64,000 bases of DNA from Mycobacterium sp. GA-0227b (GTDB lineage: Bacteria > Actinomycetota > Actinomycetes > Mycobacteriales > Mycobacteriaceae), in contig NZ_LQIK01000001.1 of NCBI RefSeq assembly GCF_001499855.1, positions 372,001-436,000 on the forward strand, in the 5' to 3' direction. Made by a program: the position numbers and the translations under genes. Below are positions 35,316 through 43,883 of the stretch, piece by piece. Within the stretch, counting starts at the first letter, position 1. Each line of letters begins with the position of its first letter. The notes under the pieces were generated by a model. It worked only from the letters and a program-made list of their open reading frames with translations, was not told the DNA's origin and searched no databases.

Positions 35316-35467
35316 GGGCCGAATTGGGTTTGCTAACGGTTATGGGCTCAATCCGCCGGATGCACTGCACGGCGCGAAAGGCATCGGGTACATTCCTGTG
35401 GTCCGTCTTACTACCGACGGGTAGGGAGACCGGGATTACAGCCGTGAGGTCGGGGCAAGGAGGGGAC
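35316..35467. other. fadD5-yrbE1A intergenic region, 5' part
   Basis: No gene seen. TACATT at 35389-35394 fits TANNNT and could be an internal promoter for the permease and mce genes, but there is no clear -35 and nothing else marks it. The stretch continues into a small coupled ORF at 35468. Confidence 0.3.
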
Positions 35468-35530
35468 GTGCGACAGGGGCTGCCGGTGCACCGCGACAGT
35501 CGCCGTTGCGCCGCGGGAGCACACTGGTGA
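35468..35530 (+). CDS. Candidate 20-aa leader ORF coupled to yrbE1A
   Basis: AAGGAGG, a near-perfect Shine-Dalgarno sequence, lies at optimal distance before GTG 35468. The frame runs 20 codons (MRQGLPVHRDSRRCAAGAHW) and stops with a TGA that overlaps the yrbE1A GTG by 4 bp (GTGA). The peptide itself is basic and contains one cysteine. Its Shine-Dalgarno is better than that of yrbE1A itself, so ribosomes could be delivered to yrbE1A by termination-reinitiation. Alternatively the sequence is just a long 5' leader; no conservation test was possible. Confidence 0.35.
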   Translation: MRQGLPVHRDSRRCAAGAHW

Positions 35531-36321
35531 CGGCGTCGACCGGCGTAGTCGGTTACGTCCGCGATCAGACCAGACCCGCGCTGGAGGCCGTGGGCGGTTT
35601 CGTGCGCATGTGCGTGCTCACCGGCAAAGCCCTGTTCAAACCGTTTCAGTGGCGCGAGTTCATCCTGCAGAGCTGGTTCTTGTTCCGGGTGTCGTTCCTG
35701 CCGACCCTCGCCGTGTCAGCGCCGTTGACGGTCCTCTTGATCTTCCTGCTGAACATCCTGCTCGCGGAGTTCGGCGCTGCCGACGTCTCCGGTGCCGGGG
35801 CGGCGATCGGTGCGGTCACCCAGCTCGGTCCGCTGGTGACCGTGCTCGTCGTCGCCGGGGCTGGCTCCACAGCCATCTGCGCCGACCTCGGCGCGCGCAC
35901 CATCCGCGAGGAGATCGACGCGCTCGAGGTGCTCGGCATCGACCCGATCCACCGACTGGTGGTGCCCCGCGTCGTCGCCTCCACCTTTGTCGCCCTGTTG
36001 CTCAACGGCGCGGTGATCACCATCGGCCTGGTCGGTGGATTCGTGTTCGGCGTCTACCTCCAGAACGTCTCCGCGGGCGCATATGTATCCACGCTCACGC
36101 TGATCACCGGTCTACCGGAAGTGGTCATCTCGATCGTCAAGGCCGGTACGTTCGGCTTGATCGCCGGACTGGTCGGCTGTTACCGCGGACTCACGGTGTC
36201 GGGCGGCGCCAAGGGCGTCGGGACCGCGGTCAACGAGACGCTGGTGCTCTGCGTGATCGCCCTGTTCGCCGTCAACGTGGTGCTGACCACGATCGGTGTC
36301 CGATTCGGTACAGGGAGCTGA
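35527..36321 (+). CDS. yrbE1A: Mce1 permease subunit YrbE1A, 264 aa
   Basis: MlaE/YrbE-type integral membrane permease of the Mce1 ABC-like lipid importer. About five to six hydrophobic segments. It contains the MlaE signature region ARTIREEIDALEVLGIDPIHRLVVPRVVA (split here for length), the presumed contact with the ATPase MceG, and VGCYRGLTVSGGAKGVGTAVN near the end. GTG 35527 gives MTASTGVVGYVRDQ, aligning with the M. tuberculosis N-terminus. Pairs with YrbE1B. Confidence 0.95.
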   Translation: MTASTGVVGYVRDQTRPALEAVGGFVRMCVLTGKALFKPFQWREFILQSWFLFRVSFLPTLAVSAPLTVLLIFLLNILLAEFGAADVSGAGAAIGAVTQLGPLVTVLVVAGAGSTAICADLGARTIREEIDALEVLGIDPIHRLVVPRVVASTFVALLLNGAVITIGLVGGFVFGVYLQNVSAGAYVSTLTLITGLPEVVISIVKAGTFGLIAGLVGCYRGLTVSGGAKGVGTAVNETLVLCVIALFAVNVVLTTIGVRFGTGS

Positions 36322-36322
36322 C

Positions 36323-37192
36323 GTGTCGACGACAACGGTCCTGCGCTCTCGGTTTCCGCGGGCATACGAGCGCACCAAGAGTGTGGCCGGCGCCCCCACC
36401 CGTTTCCTCGACAGCGTCGGACACGTCGCGTGGTTCGTCGTCACCACGATCGGCTCGATTCCGCACGCGCTGCGCTACTACCGCAAGGAAACCCTGCGAC
36501 TGATCGCCGAAATCGGCCTGGGCACCGGCGCGATGGCGGTCGTCGGCGGCACCTCCGCGATTGTCGGATTCGTCAGCCTGTCCGGTTCATCGCTCGTCGC
36601 GATCCAGGGTTTCGCCTCCCTGGGCAACATCGGTGTGGAGGCATTCACCGGTTTCTTCGCCGCGATGATCAACGTGAGATCCGCCGCGCCCTTGGTCGCT
36701 GGGGTCGCGTTGGCCGCGACGGTCGGTGCCGGCGCCACCGCCGAACTCGGCGCCATGCGGATCAGCGAGGAGATCGATGCGCTCGAAGTGATGGGCATCA
36801 AGTCGATCTCATACCTGGTCTCCACCCGAATCATGGCCGGGTTCGTCGTGATCATCCCGCTGTATGCGATCGCGATGATCCTGTCGTTCCTCTCCGGTCA
36901 GGTCACCACCACACTTTTCTACGGCCAGTCGACGGGCACGTACGAGCACTACTTCCGCACGTTCCTCCGTCCCGAGGACGTTTTCTGGTCATTCATGGAT
37001 GTACTCATCATCTCGGTCATCGTGATGGTGAACCACTGCTACTACGGCTATTTCGCCAGCGGCGGTCCGGTGGGCGTCGGTGAGGCCGTCGGCCGAGCCA
37101 TGCGGGCGTCACTGGTGGCGGTGGCAGTGGTGGTTCTGCTGGTTGCGTTGGCGCTCTACGGCGTCGACCCGAACTTCAACCTGACGGTGTAG
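36323..37192 (+). CDS. yrbE1B: Mce1 permease subunit YrbE1B, 289 aa
   Basis: Second MlaE-type permease. It has the contact motif RISEEIDALEVMGIKS-like segment (MRISEEIDALEVMGIKSISY), several glycine-rich membrane helices, and NHCYYGYFASGGPVGVGEAVG, the YrbEB equivalent of the C-terminal signature. GTG 36323 gives MSTTTVLRSRFPRAY, the standard 289-residue length; the frame is open further upstream, but that would extend back into yrbE1A. Confidence 0.95.
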   Translation: MSTTTVLRSRFPRAYERTKSVAGAPTRFLDSVGHVAWFVVTTIGSIPHALRYYRKETLRLIAEIGLGTGAMAVVGGTSAIVGFVSLSGSSLVAIQGFASLGNIGVEAFTGFFAAMINVRSAAPLVAGVALAATVGAGATAELGAMRISEEIDALEVMGIKSISYLVSTRIMAGFVVIIPLYAIAMILSFLSGQVTTTLFYGQSTGTYEHYFRTFLRPEDVFWSFMDVLIISVIVMVNHCYYGYFASGGPVGVGEAVGRAMRASLVAVAVVVLLVALALYGVDPNFNLTV

Positions 37193-37196
37193 CGCC

Positions 37197-38408
37197 ATGA
37201 CCGCACCGCTGAACAATCCGCGCACCCCGCCGTACAAGCTCGCGGGCCTGGTGTTGACGCTGTTGACGATCGTCGCTCTGGTGCTGGTGTACATGCAGTT
37301 TCGCGGCGACTTCCTCAACCGTGAGCAGCTGACCTTGATGGCCGCGCGGTCCGGCCTGTCCATGGACCCCGGCGCCAAGGTGACCTACAACGGCGTCGAG
37401 ATCGGCCGGGTGGCCAACGTCGAGGCAGTCACCGTCGGTGACGAGCCGAGAGCCAAGATCACGCTCAACGTCGATCCCAAGTACCTCAAACTGATTCCGA
37501 AGAACGTCGATGCCAGCATCGACGCGACCACGGTGTTCGGCAACAAGTACGTCAACTTCTCGTCGCCGGAAAACCCGACACCGCAACGGATCACGCCGGC
37601 CGATGTGATCGACGTGACGAACGTCACGACGGAGTTCAACACGTTGTTCGAGACCATCGTGTCGCTTTCCGAGCAGGTCGACCCGATCAAGCTGAACCAG
37701 ACACTGGCCGCGACCGCCGAGGCGCTCGACGGGCTGGGCGACCGGTTCGGACAGTCGATCATCAACGGCAACGAGATCCTCACCGACGTCAATGCCCGGA
37801 TGCCCGAACTCCGCCGGGACAACCGGCTGCTGGCCGACCTCGGCGAGGTGTACGCGAACGCGGCGCCCGATCTGTTCGCGGGCCTGGAGAACGCGGTCAC
37901 CACCGCCCGCACGCTCAACCAGCAGCAGGGCAACATCGATCAGGCGCTGATGGCGGCCGTCGGGTTCGGCAACATCGGCGGGGAGGTCTTCGAGCGCAGC
38001 GGGCCGTATCTGGTGCGTGGCGCGGAGGACCTCATCATCACCTCGGAACTCCTCGACGAATACAGCCCGGCGCTGTTCTGCACGATCCGCAACTTCCACG
38101 ATGTGCAGCCCAAGGTGGCGGCGTCACTCGGCGGCAACGGCTACTCCCTGCGCACGCTGTCGGAGCTGATGGGCGCGGCGAACCCCTACGTCTATCCGGA
38201 CAACCTGCCACGGGTGAATGCGCGCGGCGGCCCTGAAGGACGTCCCGGTTGTTGGCAGCCGGTCACCCGCGACCTGTGGCCCGCCCCGTACCTCGTCATG
38301 GACACGGGAGCCTCGATCGCGCCGTACAACCACTTCGAGTTGGGCCAGCCGATCCTGATCGAGTACGTCTGGGGCCGCCAGGTCGGGGAGAACACGATCA
38401 ACCCATGA
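37197..38408 (+). CDS. mce1A: Mce family protein Mce1A, 403 aa
   Basis: Periplasmic/cell-wall lipid-binding subunit. One N-terminal transmembrane anchor (LAGLVLTLLTIVALVLVYM), then the MCE/MlaD domain (residues about 40-120: LTLMAARSGLSMDPGAKVTYNGVEIGRV), followed by a helical tail domain. Mce1A-F are thought to assemble into a tube that carries fatty or mycolic acids to the YrbE permeases. First Mce subunit of the operon; ATG 5 nt after yrbE1B and ATGA overlap with mce1B. Confidence 0.95.
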   Translation: MTAPLNNPRTPPYKLAGLVLTLLTIVALVLVYMQFRGDFLNREQLTLMAARSGLSMDPGAKVTYNGVEIGRVANVEAVTVGDEPRAKITLNVDPKYLKLIPKNVDASIDATTVFGNKYVNFSSPENPTPQRITPADVIDVTNVTTEFNTLFETIVSLSEQVDPIKLNQTLAATAEALDGLGDRFGQSIINGNEILTDVNARMPELRRDNRLLADLGEVYANAAPDLFAGLENAVTTARTLNQQQGNIDQALMAAVGFGNIGGEVFERSGPYLVRGAEDLIITSELLDEYSPALFCTIRNFHDVQPKVAASLGGNGYSLRTLSELMGAANPYVYPDNLPRVNARGGPEGRPGCWQPVTRDLWPAPYLVMDTGASIAPYNHFELGQPILIEYVWGRQVGENTINP

Positions 38409-39436
38409 AAATCACCGGTACCGCCATCAAGCTCGGCGCCTTCTCAGTGGTGCTGCTGCTGTTCACCGCGATCATCGTGGTGGTGTTCGGTCAGATGCGT
38501 TTCGACAGCACCACCAGTTATTCGGCGATCTTCTCCAACGCCAGCGGACTGCGCGCCGGCCAGTTCGTCCGTGCCTCGGGCGTCGAGGTCGGCAAGGTCG
38601 ACAGCGTCGAGTTGGTCAACGGTGGATCGCACGCGAAGGTCAAGTTCAATGTCGACCGATCGCTGCCGTTGTTCGAGGGCACCACCGCCTCCGTGCGCTA
38701 CCTGAACCTGATCGGCGACCGCTACCTGGAACTCAAGCGCGGCGACAGCGACAAGCGGCTGCCGAGCGGCGCCACGATCCCGCTCGAGCAGACCCAGCCC
38801 GCGCTGGACCTCGACGCGCTGATCGGCGGCTTCCGGCCGGTGTTCCGGGCGCTCGACCCGGAGAAGGTCAACACCATCGCCCAGTCGATCATCACGGTCT
38901 TCCAGGGCCAGGGCGGCACGATCAACGACATCCTCGATCAGACCGCCTCGCTCACCTCGGCGCTGGCCGACCGCGACCAGGCGATCGGCGAGGTGATCCG
39001 CAACCTCAACACCGTGCTGGACACCACGGTCAAGCACCAGGCCGAATTCGACCAAACGGTGCAGGATTTCGAGAAGCTGATCACCGGCTTGAAGAACCGC
39101 GCGGATCCGATCGCCAGCTCCGTCGCCGACATCAGCGACGCGGCGGGCACGGTCGCCGACCTGCTCGCCGACAACCGGCCGCTGCTGCAGAGCACCGTCG
39201 GCCATCTCGAGGTCATCCAGCAACCGCTGATCGATCAGAAGGACCAGCTCAACGACATCCTGACGAGGCTGCCGACCGCGTTCAAGATCATCGGCCGGGC
39301 CGGCGGTATCTACGGCGACTTCTTCAACTTCTACGCCTGCGATATCTCGCTGCGCCTCAACGGCCTTCAGCCGGGCGGGCCGGTACGGACCGTCAAACTC
39401 TTCAGCCAGCCGTCGGGTAGGTGCACGCCGCAATGA
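38405..39436 (+). CDS. mce1B: Mce family protein Mce1B, 343 aa
   Basis: N-terminal anchor (AIKLGAFSVVLLLFTAIIVVV), MCE domain (SAIFSNASGLRAGQFVRASG, VEVGKVDSVEL), long helical region rich in Asn/Asp/Leu repeats (DRDQAIGEVIRNLNTVL, DNRPLLQSTV), and a C-terminal FYACDISLRLNGLQPGG. ATG 38405 overlaps the mce1A stop. Its own stop overlaps the mce1C start. Shortest of the six subunits, as usual. Confidence 0.95.
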   Translation: MKITGTAIKLGAFSVVLLLFTAIIVVVFGQMRFDSTTSYSAIFSNASGLRAGQFVRASGVEVGKVDSVELVNGGSHAKVKFNVDRSLPLFEGTTASVRYLNLIGDRYLELKRGDSDKRLPSGATIPLEQTQPALDLDALIGGFRPVFRALDPEKVNTIAQSIITVFQGQGGTINDILDQTASLTSALADRDQAIGEVIRNLNTVLDTTVKHQAEFDQTVQDFEKLITGLKNRADPIASSVADISDAAGTVADLLADNRPLLQSTVGHLEVIQQPLIDQKDQLNDILTRLPTAFKIIGRAGGIYGDFFNFYACDISLRLNGLQPGGPVRTVKLFSQPSGRCTPQ

Positions 39437-41007
39437 GGACGCTCGAGGGGTCGAACCGGGTTCGAAACGGGTTGATGGGCATCGTCATCCTGGTCATCGT
39501 CATCGGCGTGGGACAGAGCTTCGCCAGCGTCCCGATGCTGTTCGCGTCACCCACCTACTACGCGTACTTCTCCGACACCGGGGGCATCGGCACGGGCGAC
39601 AAAGTGCGCATCGCCGGCGTGGACGTCGGCACCGTGCGCAGCATGGAGATCGAGGGCGACAAGGTCAAGATCGGCTACGGGCTCGGCGGCACCCAGATCG
39701 GCACCGACAGCCGCGCGGCCATCCGCACCGACACCATTCTCGGCCGCCGCACCATGGAGATCGAGCCACGCGGTTCGGAACCGTTGCGCGCGAACGGTGT
39801 TCTGCCACTTGGCCAGACCACCACGCCGTACCAGATCTACGACGCGTTCTTCGACGTGACGAAGGCCGCCTCGGACTGGGACACCCAAACCGTGAAGCGT
39901 TCGCTGAACGTGCTCTCGGAGACCATCGACCAGACCTATCCGCACCTGAGCGCCGCGCTCGACGGGGTGGCCCGGTTCTCCGACACCATCGGCAAGCGCG
40001 ACGAGGACATCAAGAAGCTGCTGGCCAACGCCAACAAGATTGCGGGCATCCTCGGCAACCGCAGCCAGCAGATCAACAACTTGCTGGTGAACGCCCAGAC
40101 GCTGCTCGGCGCGATCACCGAGCGCCAGTACGCGGTGAGCATGCTGCTCGAACGCGTCGGCTCCTTCTCCGAACAGGTCAAGGGTTTGATCGACGACAAC
40201 CCGAACCTCAACCGGGTGCTCGAACAACTGCGCGAGGTCAGCGGCGTGCTGGTCGACCGCAAGTACGACCTGATGGACACCCTGACCACGGTCGCAAGCT
40301 TCGTGGCGTCGCTCGGTGAAGCGGTGGCCTCGGGCCCCTACTTCAAGGTCATGCTGGTCAACTTGCTGCCGGGCCAGATCCTGCAGCCGTTCGTGGACGC
40401 CGCCTTCAAGAAGCGCGGTATCGACCCGCAGAAGTTCTGGCGCGACGCCGGCCTGCCCGCCTGGCGGTTCCCGGACCCGAACGCGCAGGGCTTCGAGAAC
40501 GGCGCCCCGCCGCCGGGACCCGCCGTGCTCGAAGGCACTCCCGAGAACCCGGGACCCGGTGTGCTGAAGGGGTCGCCGTGCTCGTACACGCCGCCGGCCG
40601 ACGGTCTGCCGACACCCGCCGACCCGTTGCCATGCGCGGATCTGTCCGTCGGACCGTTCGGCGGTCCCGCGTACCCGCCGCCCAATGTGGCGACCTCCGA
40701 CCCGAACGCGCACGGCCCACAACCGTCGCCGGGCGTGCCGGCCGCGGCGATCCCGGGTCAGATCTCGCCGCCGGTGCCGGGTGCGGACATGCCGCTGCAG
40801 CCGGCCCCGCCCGGTGCGCGCACCGTGCCGGTCGGGCCGCAACCGCCGCTGCCTCCGGATTTCACGCCCGGCATCGCGCCGCTGCCACCGGCGTTGCCTG
40901 CGCCGGCGGTTCCGGGGCCCGGTCAGCAGCTGCCGCCCGCCAACACGCCACCGCTGCCGGGGAACCCGCCGTTCCTGCCGCCGCTCTCTCAGGGACAGGG
41001 GGGCTGA
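39433..41007 (+). CDS. mce1C: Mce family protein Mce1C, 524 aa
   Basis: N-terminal anchor (GLMGIVILVIVIGVGQS), MCE domain (YFSDTGGIGTGDKVRIAGVD), helical domain, then a proline-rich C-terminal tail from about residue 360 (APPPGPAVLEGTPENPGPG onward), which may cross the cell wall. The tail is typical of Mce C, D and F. ATG 39433 overlaps mce1B. Confidence 0.95.
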   Translation: MRTLEGSNRVRNGLMGIVILVIVIGVGQSFASVPMLFASPTYYAYFSDTGGIGTGDKVRIAGVDVGTVRSMEIEGDKVKIGYGLGGTQIGTDSRAAIRTDTILGRRTMEIEPRGSEPLRANGVLPLGQTTTPYQIYDAFFDVTKAASDWDTQTVKRSLNVLSETIDQTYPHLSAALDGVARFSDTIGKRDEDIKKLLANANKIAGILGNRSQQINNLLVNAQTLLGAITERQYAVSMLLERVGSFSEQVKGLIDDNPNLNRVLEQLREVSGVLVDRKYDLMDTLTTVASFVASLGEAVASGPYFKVMLVNLLPGQILQPFVDAAFKKRGIDPQKFWRDAGLPAWRFPDPNAQGFENGAPPPGPAVLEGTPENPGPGVLKGSPCSYTPPADGLPTPADPLPCADLSVGPFGGPAYPPPNVATSDPNAHGPQPSPGVPAAAIPGQISPPVPGADMPLQPAPPGARTVPVGPQPPLPPDFTPGIAPLPPALPAPAVPGPGQQLPPANTPPLPGNPPFLPPLSQGQGG

Positions 41008-41010
41008 TCG

Positions 41011-42663
41011 ATGACGACGATCTTCAACATCCGAAATCTGAAGTTGCCCAAGGTTTCCCGGGTGACCGTCATCATCGGCGCGCTCGTCGTGGTGCTGGCG
41101 CTCGTGGCCGCCTTCGTCGGCTACAACCTGTACAAGAAGCTGACCACCAACACCGTCGTCGCCTATTTCACCGACACGCTGGCGCTGTATCCCGGCGACA
41201 AGGTGCAGATCATGGGCGTGAAGGTCGGCGCGATCGACAAGATCGAACCGGCCGGCGACAAGATGAAGGTCACCCTGCACTACGAGAACAAGTACAAGGT
41301 GCCCGCGAACGCCACCGCGTCGATCCTGAACCCGAGCCTGGTGGCGTCGCGCACCATCCAGCTGGCGCCCCCGTACACCGGCGGGCCGGTGATGGAGGAC
41401 GGCGCGGTCATCCCGCTGGACCGTACGCAGGTGCCGGTCGAGTACGACGAGTTGCGTGACTCGATCAACCGCATCCTGACCGATCTTGGGCCGACGCCGG
41501 ACCAGCCCAAGGGCCCGTTCGGCGACATCATCGAATCCGCCGCCGACGGCTTCGCGGGCAAGGGCAAGCAGCTCAACGAGACGTTGAACAATCTGTCCGA
41601 GGCGCTGTTCGCGCTCAACGAGGGCCGCGACGACTTCTTCAGCGTGGTGAAAAGCCTGGCGCTGTTCGTCAACGCGTTGCACCAGAGCGATCAGCAGTTC
41701 GTCGCGCTGAACAACGACCTCGCCGAGTTCACCAACGCGTTCACCAACACCGACCGTGAGGTCGCAAACGCGCTGCAGGACCTCAACCAGCTGTTGACGA
41801 CGACCCGCGGATTCCTCGACGAGAACGCCGAGGTGCTCACCACCGACGTCAACAACCTGGCCGAGGCGACCACCGCGATCCTGCAGCCGGAGCCGCGCAA
41901 CGGTCTGGAGACCGCCCTGCACGTGTTCCCCACGCTGGCCGCGAACCTGATGAACATCATCTCGCCGGTGACCGGTGGCGTGATGGGCATCCCGGTGATC
42001 AACAACTTCGCCAACCCGCTTCAGTTCATCTGCAGCTCGATCCAGGCGGGCAGCAGGCTCGGCTACCAGGAATCAGCGGAGATGTGTGCGCAGTACCTTG
42101 CACCGATCCTGGACGCGATCAAGTTCAACTTCCCGCCGTTCGGTATGAACATGTTCACCTCGGCGCTGACGTTGCCCAAGCACATCGCGTATTCCGAGCC
42201 GCGGCTGCAACCGCCGCCGGGATACAAGGACACCACGGTCCCCGGCATCTGGTCGCGCGACACCTTGTTCTCGCACGGCAACCACGAACCGGGCTGGGTC
42301 GCCGCACCGGGTATGCAGGGCGTCGACGTGCAGCCGTTCACGGCGAACATGATGACGCCGGAGTGCCTCGCGGAACTGCTCGGTGGACCCAACTGCGTGA
42401 TCCCCGCGGCGCCACCGGCATTCGGCACGACGCGCAACGGCAACCTGCCCGGCCCGCCGAACGCGTTCGATCAGAACAACCCCCTACCGCCGCCGTGGTA
42501 CCCGCAGCCGGGGCCGCCGCCACCGCCGGCGCCGGGCGTGGTCCCCGGTGATCCGGGCGGAGCGGCGATGGCCGGGCCGCTACCGGCTCCCGGTGTGGGG
42601 CCTGCGCCGGCCGCGCCGCCGGCGCCGGCAGGACCGCCGCTACCAGCAGAGGCAGGCCGGTGA
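41011..42663 (+). CDS. mce1D: Mce family protein Mce1D, 550 aa
   Basis: N-terminal anchor (VTVIIGALVVVLALVAAFVGY), MCE domain (YFTDTLALYPGDKVQIMGVK), long helical segment with repeated heptad-like NEGRDDFF and NDLAEFTNAF stretches, and a proline/alanine-rich tail (PGPPPPPAPGVVPGDPGG). The C-terminal end runs into the tandem repeat that also forms the mce1E start. Confidence 0.95.
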   Translation: MTTIFNIRNLKLPKVSRVTVIIGALVVVLALVAAFVGYNLYKKLTTNTVVAYFTDTLALYPGDKVQIMGVKVGAIDKIEPAGDKMKVTLHYENKYKVPANATASILNPSLVASRTIQLAPPYTGGPVMEDGAVIPLDRTQVPVEYDELRDSINRILTDLGPTPDQPKGPFGDIIESAADGFAGKGKQLNETLNNLSEALFALNEGRDDFFSVVKSLALFVNALHQSDQQFVALNNDLAEFTNAFTNTDREVANALQDLNQLLTTTRGFLDENAEVLTTDVNNLAEATTAILQPEPRNGLETALHVFPTLAANLMNIISPVTGGVMGIPVINNFANPLQFICSSIQAGSRLGYQESAEMCAQYLAPILDAIKFNFPPFGMNMFTSALTLPKHIAYSEPRLQPPPGYKDTTVPGIWSRDTLFSHGNHEPGWVAAPGMQGVDVQPFTANMMTPECLAELLGGPNCVIPAAPPAFGTTRNGNLPGPPNAFDQNNPLPPPWYPQPGPPPPPAPGVVPGDPGGAAMAGPLPAPGVGPAPAAPPAPAGPPLPAEAGR

Positions 42664-42740
42664 TGAGCGCTCGCGGGAAGAACAGACAGCCGGTGATGAG
42701 CGCTCGCGCGAAGAACAGACGGCCGATGATGAGCGTGCGC
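42660..42740 (+). repeat. 33-bp tandem repeat covering the mce1E start
   Basis: CCGGTGATGAGCGCTCGCG(G/C)GAAGAACAGAC occurs twice in a row with a 33-bp period, followed by a degenerate third copy with GTGCGCAAG. Each copy carries its own ATG (42663, 42696 and 42726/42729) in the same frame. Confidence 0.85.
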
Positions 42741-43880
42741 AAGTGGCGCAGGATCGCTCAGCGCGTAGTCGCGCTGAGCGCGCTGGTCCTCGTGGTGAGT
42801 TCCTGCGGTAACTGGAAGGGCATCGCGAACGTACCGCTGCCGGGAGGGCCGGGCACCGGGCCGGACGCGATGACGATCTACGTCCAGATGCCGGATACGT
42901 TGGCGCTCAACGTCAACAGCCGCGTCCGCGTCGCCGACGTCTACGTCGGCCGGGTGCGCGCGATCGAACTGAAGAACTGGGTGGCGACGCTGACGCTGGA
43001 CGTGCAGCCCGACATCGAATTGCCCAAGAACGCCCTGGCCCGCATCGGTCAGACCAGCCTGTTGGGCTCGCAGCATGTCGAGCTGGAGCCGCCACCAAAC
43101 CCGTCGCCGGAGCCGCTGCAAAGCGGTGACACGATCCCGCTCGCGAACTCGTCGGCCTACCCGAGCACCGAGCGGGTGCTGGCGAGCATCGCCACCATCC
43201 TGCAGGGCGGGGGGGTGCAGAACCTCGAGGTGATCCAGACCGAGATCTTCAACGTGCTCAATGGCCGGGCCGATGAGATCCGCGAGTTCTTCAACAAGCT
43301 GGACACCTTCACCGCCGAGCTAAACCAGCAGCGCCAGGACATCACCCGCGCAATCGATTCCACCGACCGGTTGCTGACAATCGTCGCTGAGCGCAACGAC
43401 ACCCTGGACCGGGTGCTGACCGAGTTCCCGCCGCTGATCAAGCATTTCGCCGAGACGCGTGATCTGTTCGCCGACGCGGTGGAGGCCGTCGGCCGGATCA
43501 GCCGGGCCGCCGACAACGCGTTGGCACCTGCCAGCGACAACCTGCACACCAACCTGCAGAACCTGCAACGCCCCCTCAAGCAGCTGGGACGCGCGTCGCC
43601 GTACCTGATCGGCGCGCTCAAGATCATGCTGACCGCGCCGTTCTCGATCGAGAACGTGCCGAAGGTGGTACGTGGTGACTACCTCAACGTGTCGCTGATG
43701 GTGGACCTGACGCTGTCCGCGGTCGACAACGGCATCCTGTCGGGTACCGGTGTCTCGGGCATGCTGCGCGCGCTCGAGCAGGCGTGGGGTCGCGACCCGG
43801 CCACGATGATTCCGGACGTGCGGTTCACGCCGAACGCGCACAACGCGCCGAACGGCCCGCTGGTGGAAAGGGGTGAGTGA
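42663..43880 (+). CDS. mce1E: Mce family lipoprotein Mce1E (LprK)
   Basis: Lipoprotein subunit of the Mce1 complex. From the third in-frame start the signal reads MMSVRKWRRIAQRVVALSALVLVVSSC, with lipobox VSSC and the lipid-carrying Cys. The MCE domain follows (VQMPDTLALNVNSRVRVADVY), then the helical domain. Starts at ATG 42663, 42696 and 42726 are all in frame because a 33-bp segment is triplicated; the farthest start would add 21 residues of charged sequence before the signal. GTG at 42660 overlaps the mce1D stop. The functional start cannot be told from sequence. Confidence 0.9.
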   Translation: MSARGKNRQPVMSARAKNRRPMMSVRKWRRIAQRVVALSALVLVVSSCGNWKGIANVPLPGGPGTGPDAMTIYVQMPDTLALNVNSRVRVADVYVGRVRAIELKNWVATLTLDVQPDIELPKNALARIGQTSLLGSQHVELEPPPNPSPEPLQSGDTIPLANSSAYPSTERVLASIATILQGGGVQNLEVIQTEIFNVLNGRADEIREFFNKLDTFTAELNQQRQDITRAIDSTDRLLTIVAERNDTLDRVLTEFPPLIKHFAETRDLFADAVEAVGRISRAADNALAPASDNLHTNLQNLQRPLKQLGRASPYLIGALKIMLTAPFSIENVPKVVRGDYLNVSLMVDLTLSAVDNGILSGTGVSGMLRALEQAWGRDPATMIPDVRFTPNAHNAPNGPLVERGE

Positions 43881-43883
43881 GCT

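Noticed and set aside
39547..41922. Very long open frame on the minus strand opposite mce1C and mce1D
   Set aside because: High G+C makes antisense frames open. The protein is Arg/Gly/His-rich without recognisable motifs and lies fully under genes with clear MCE domains.
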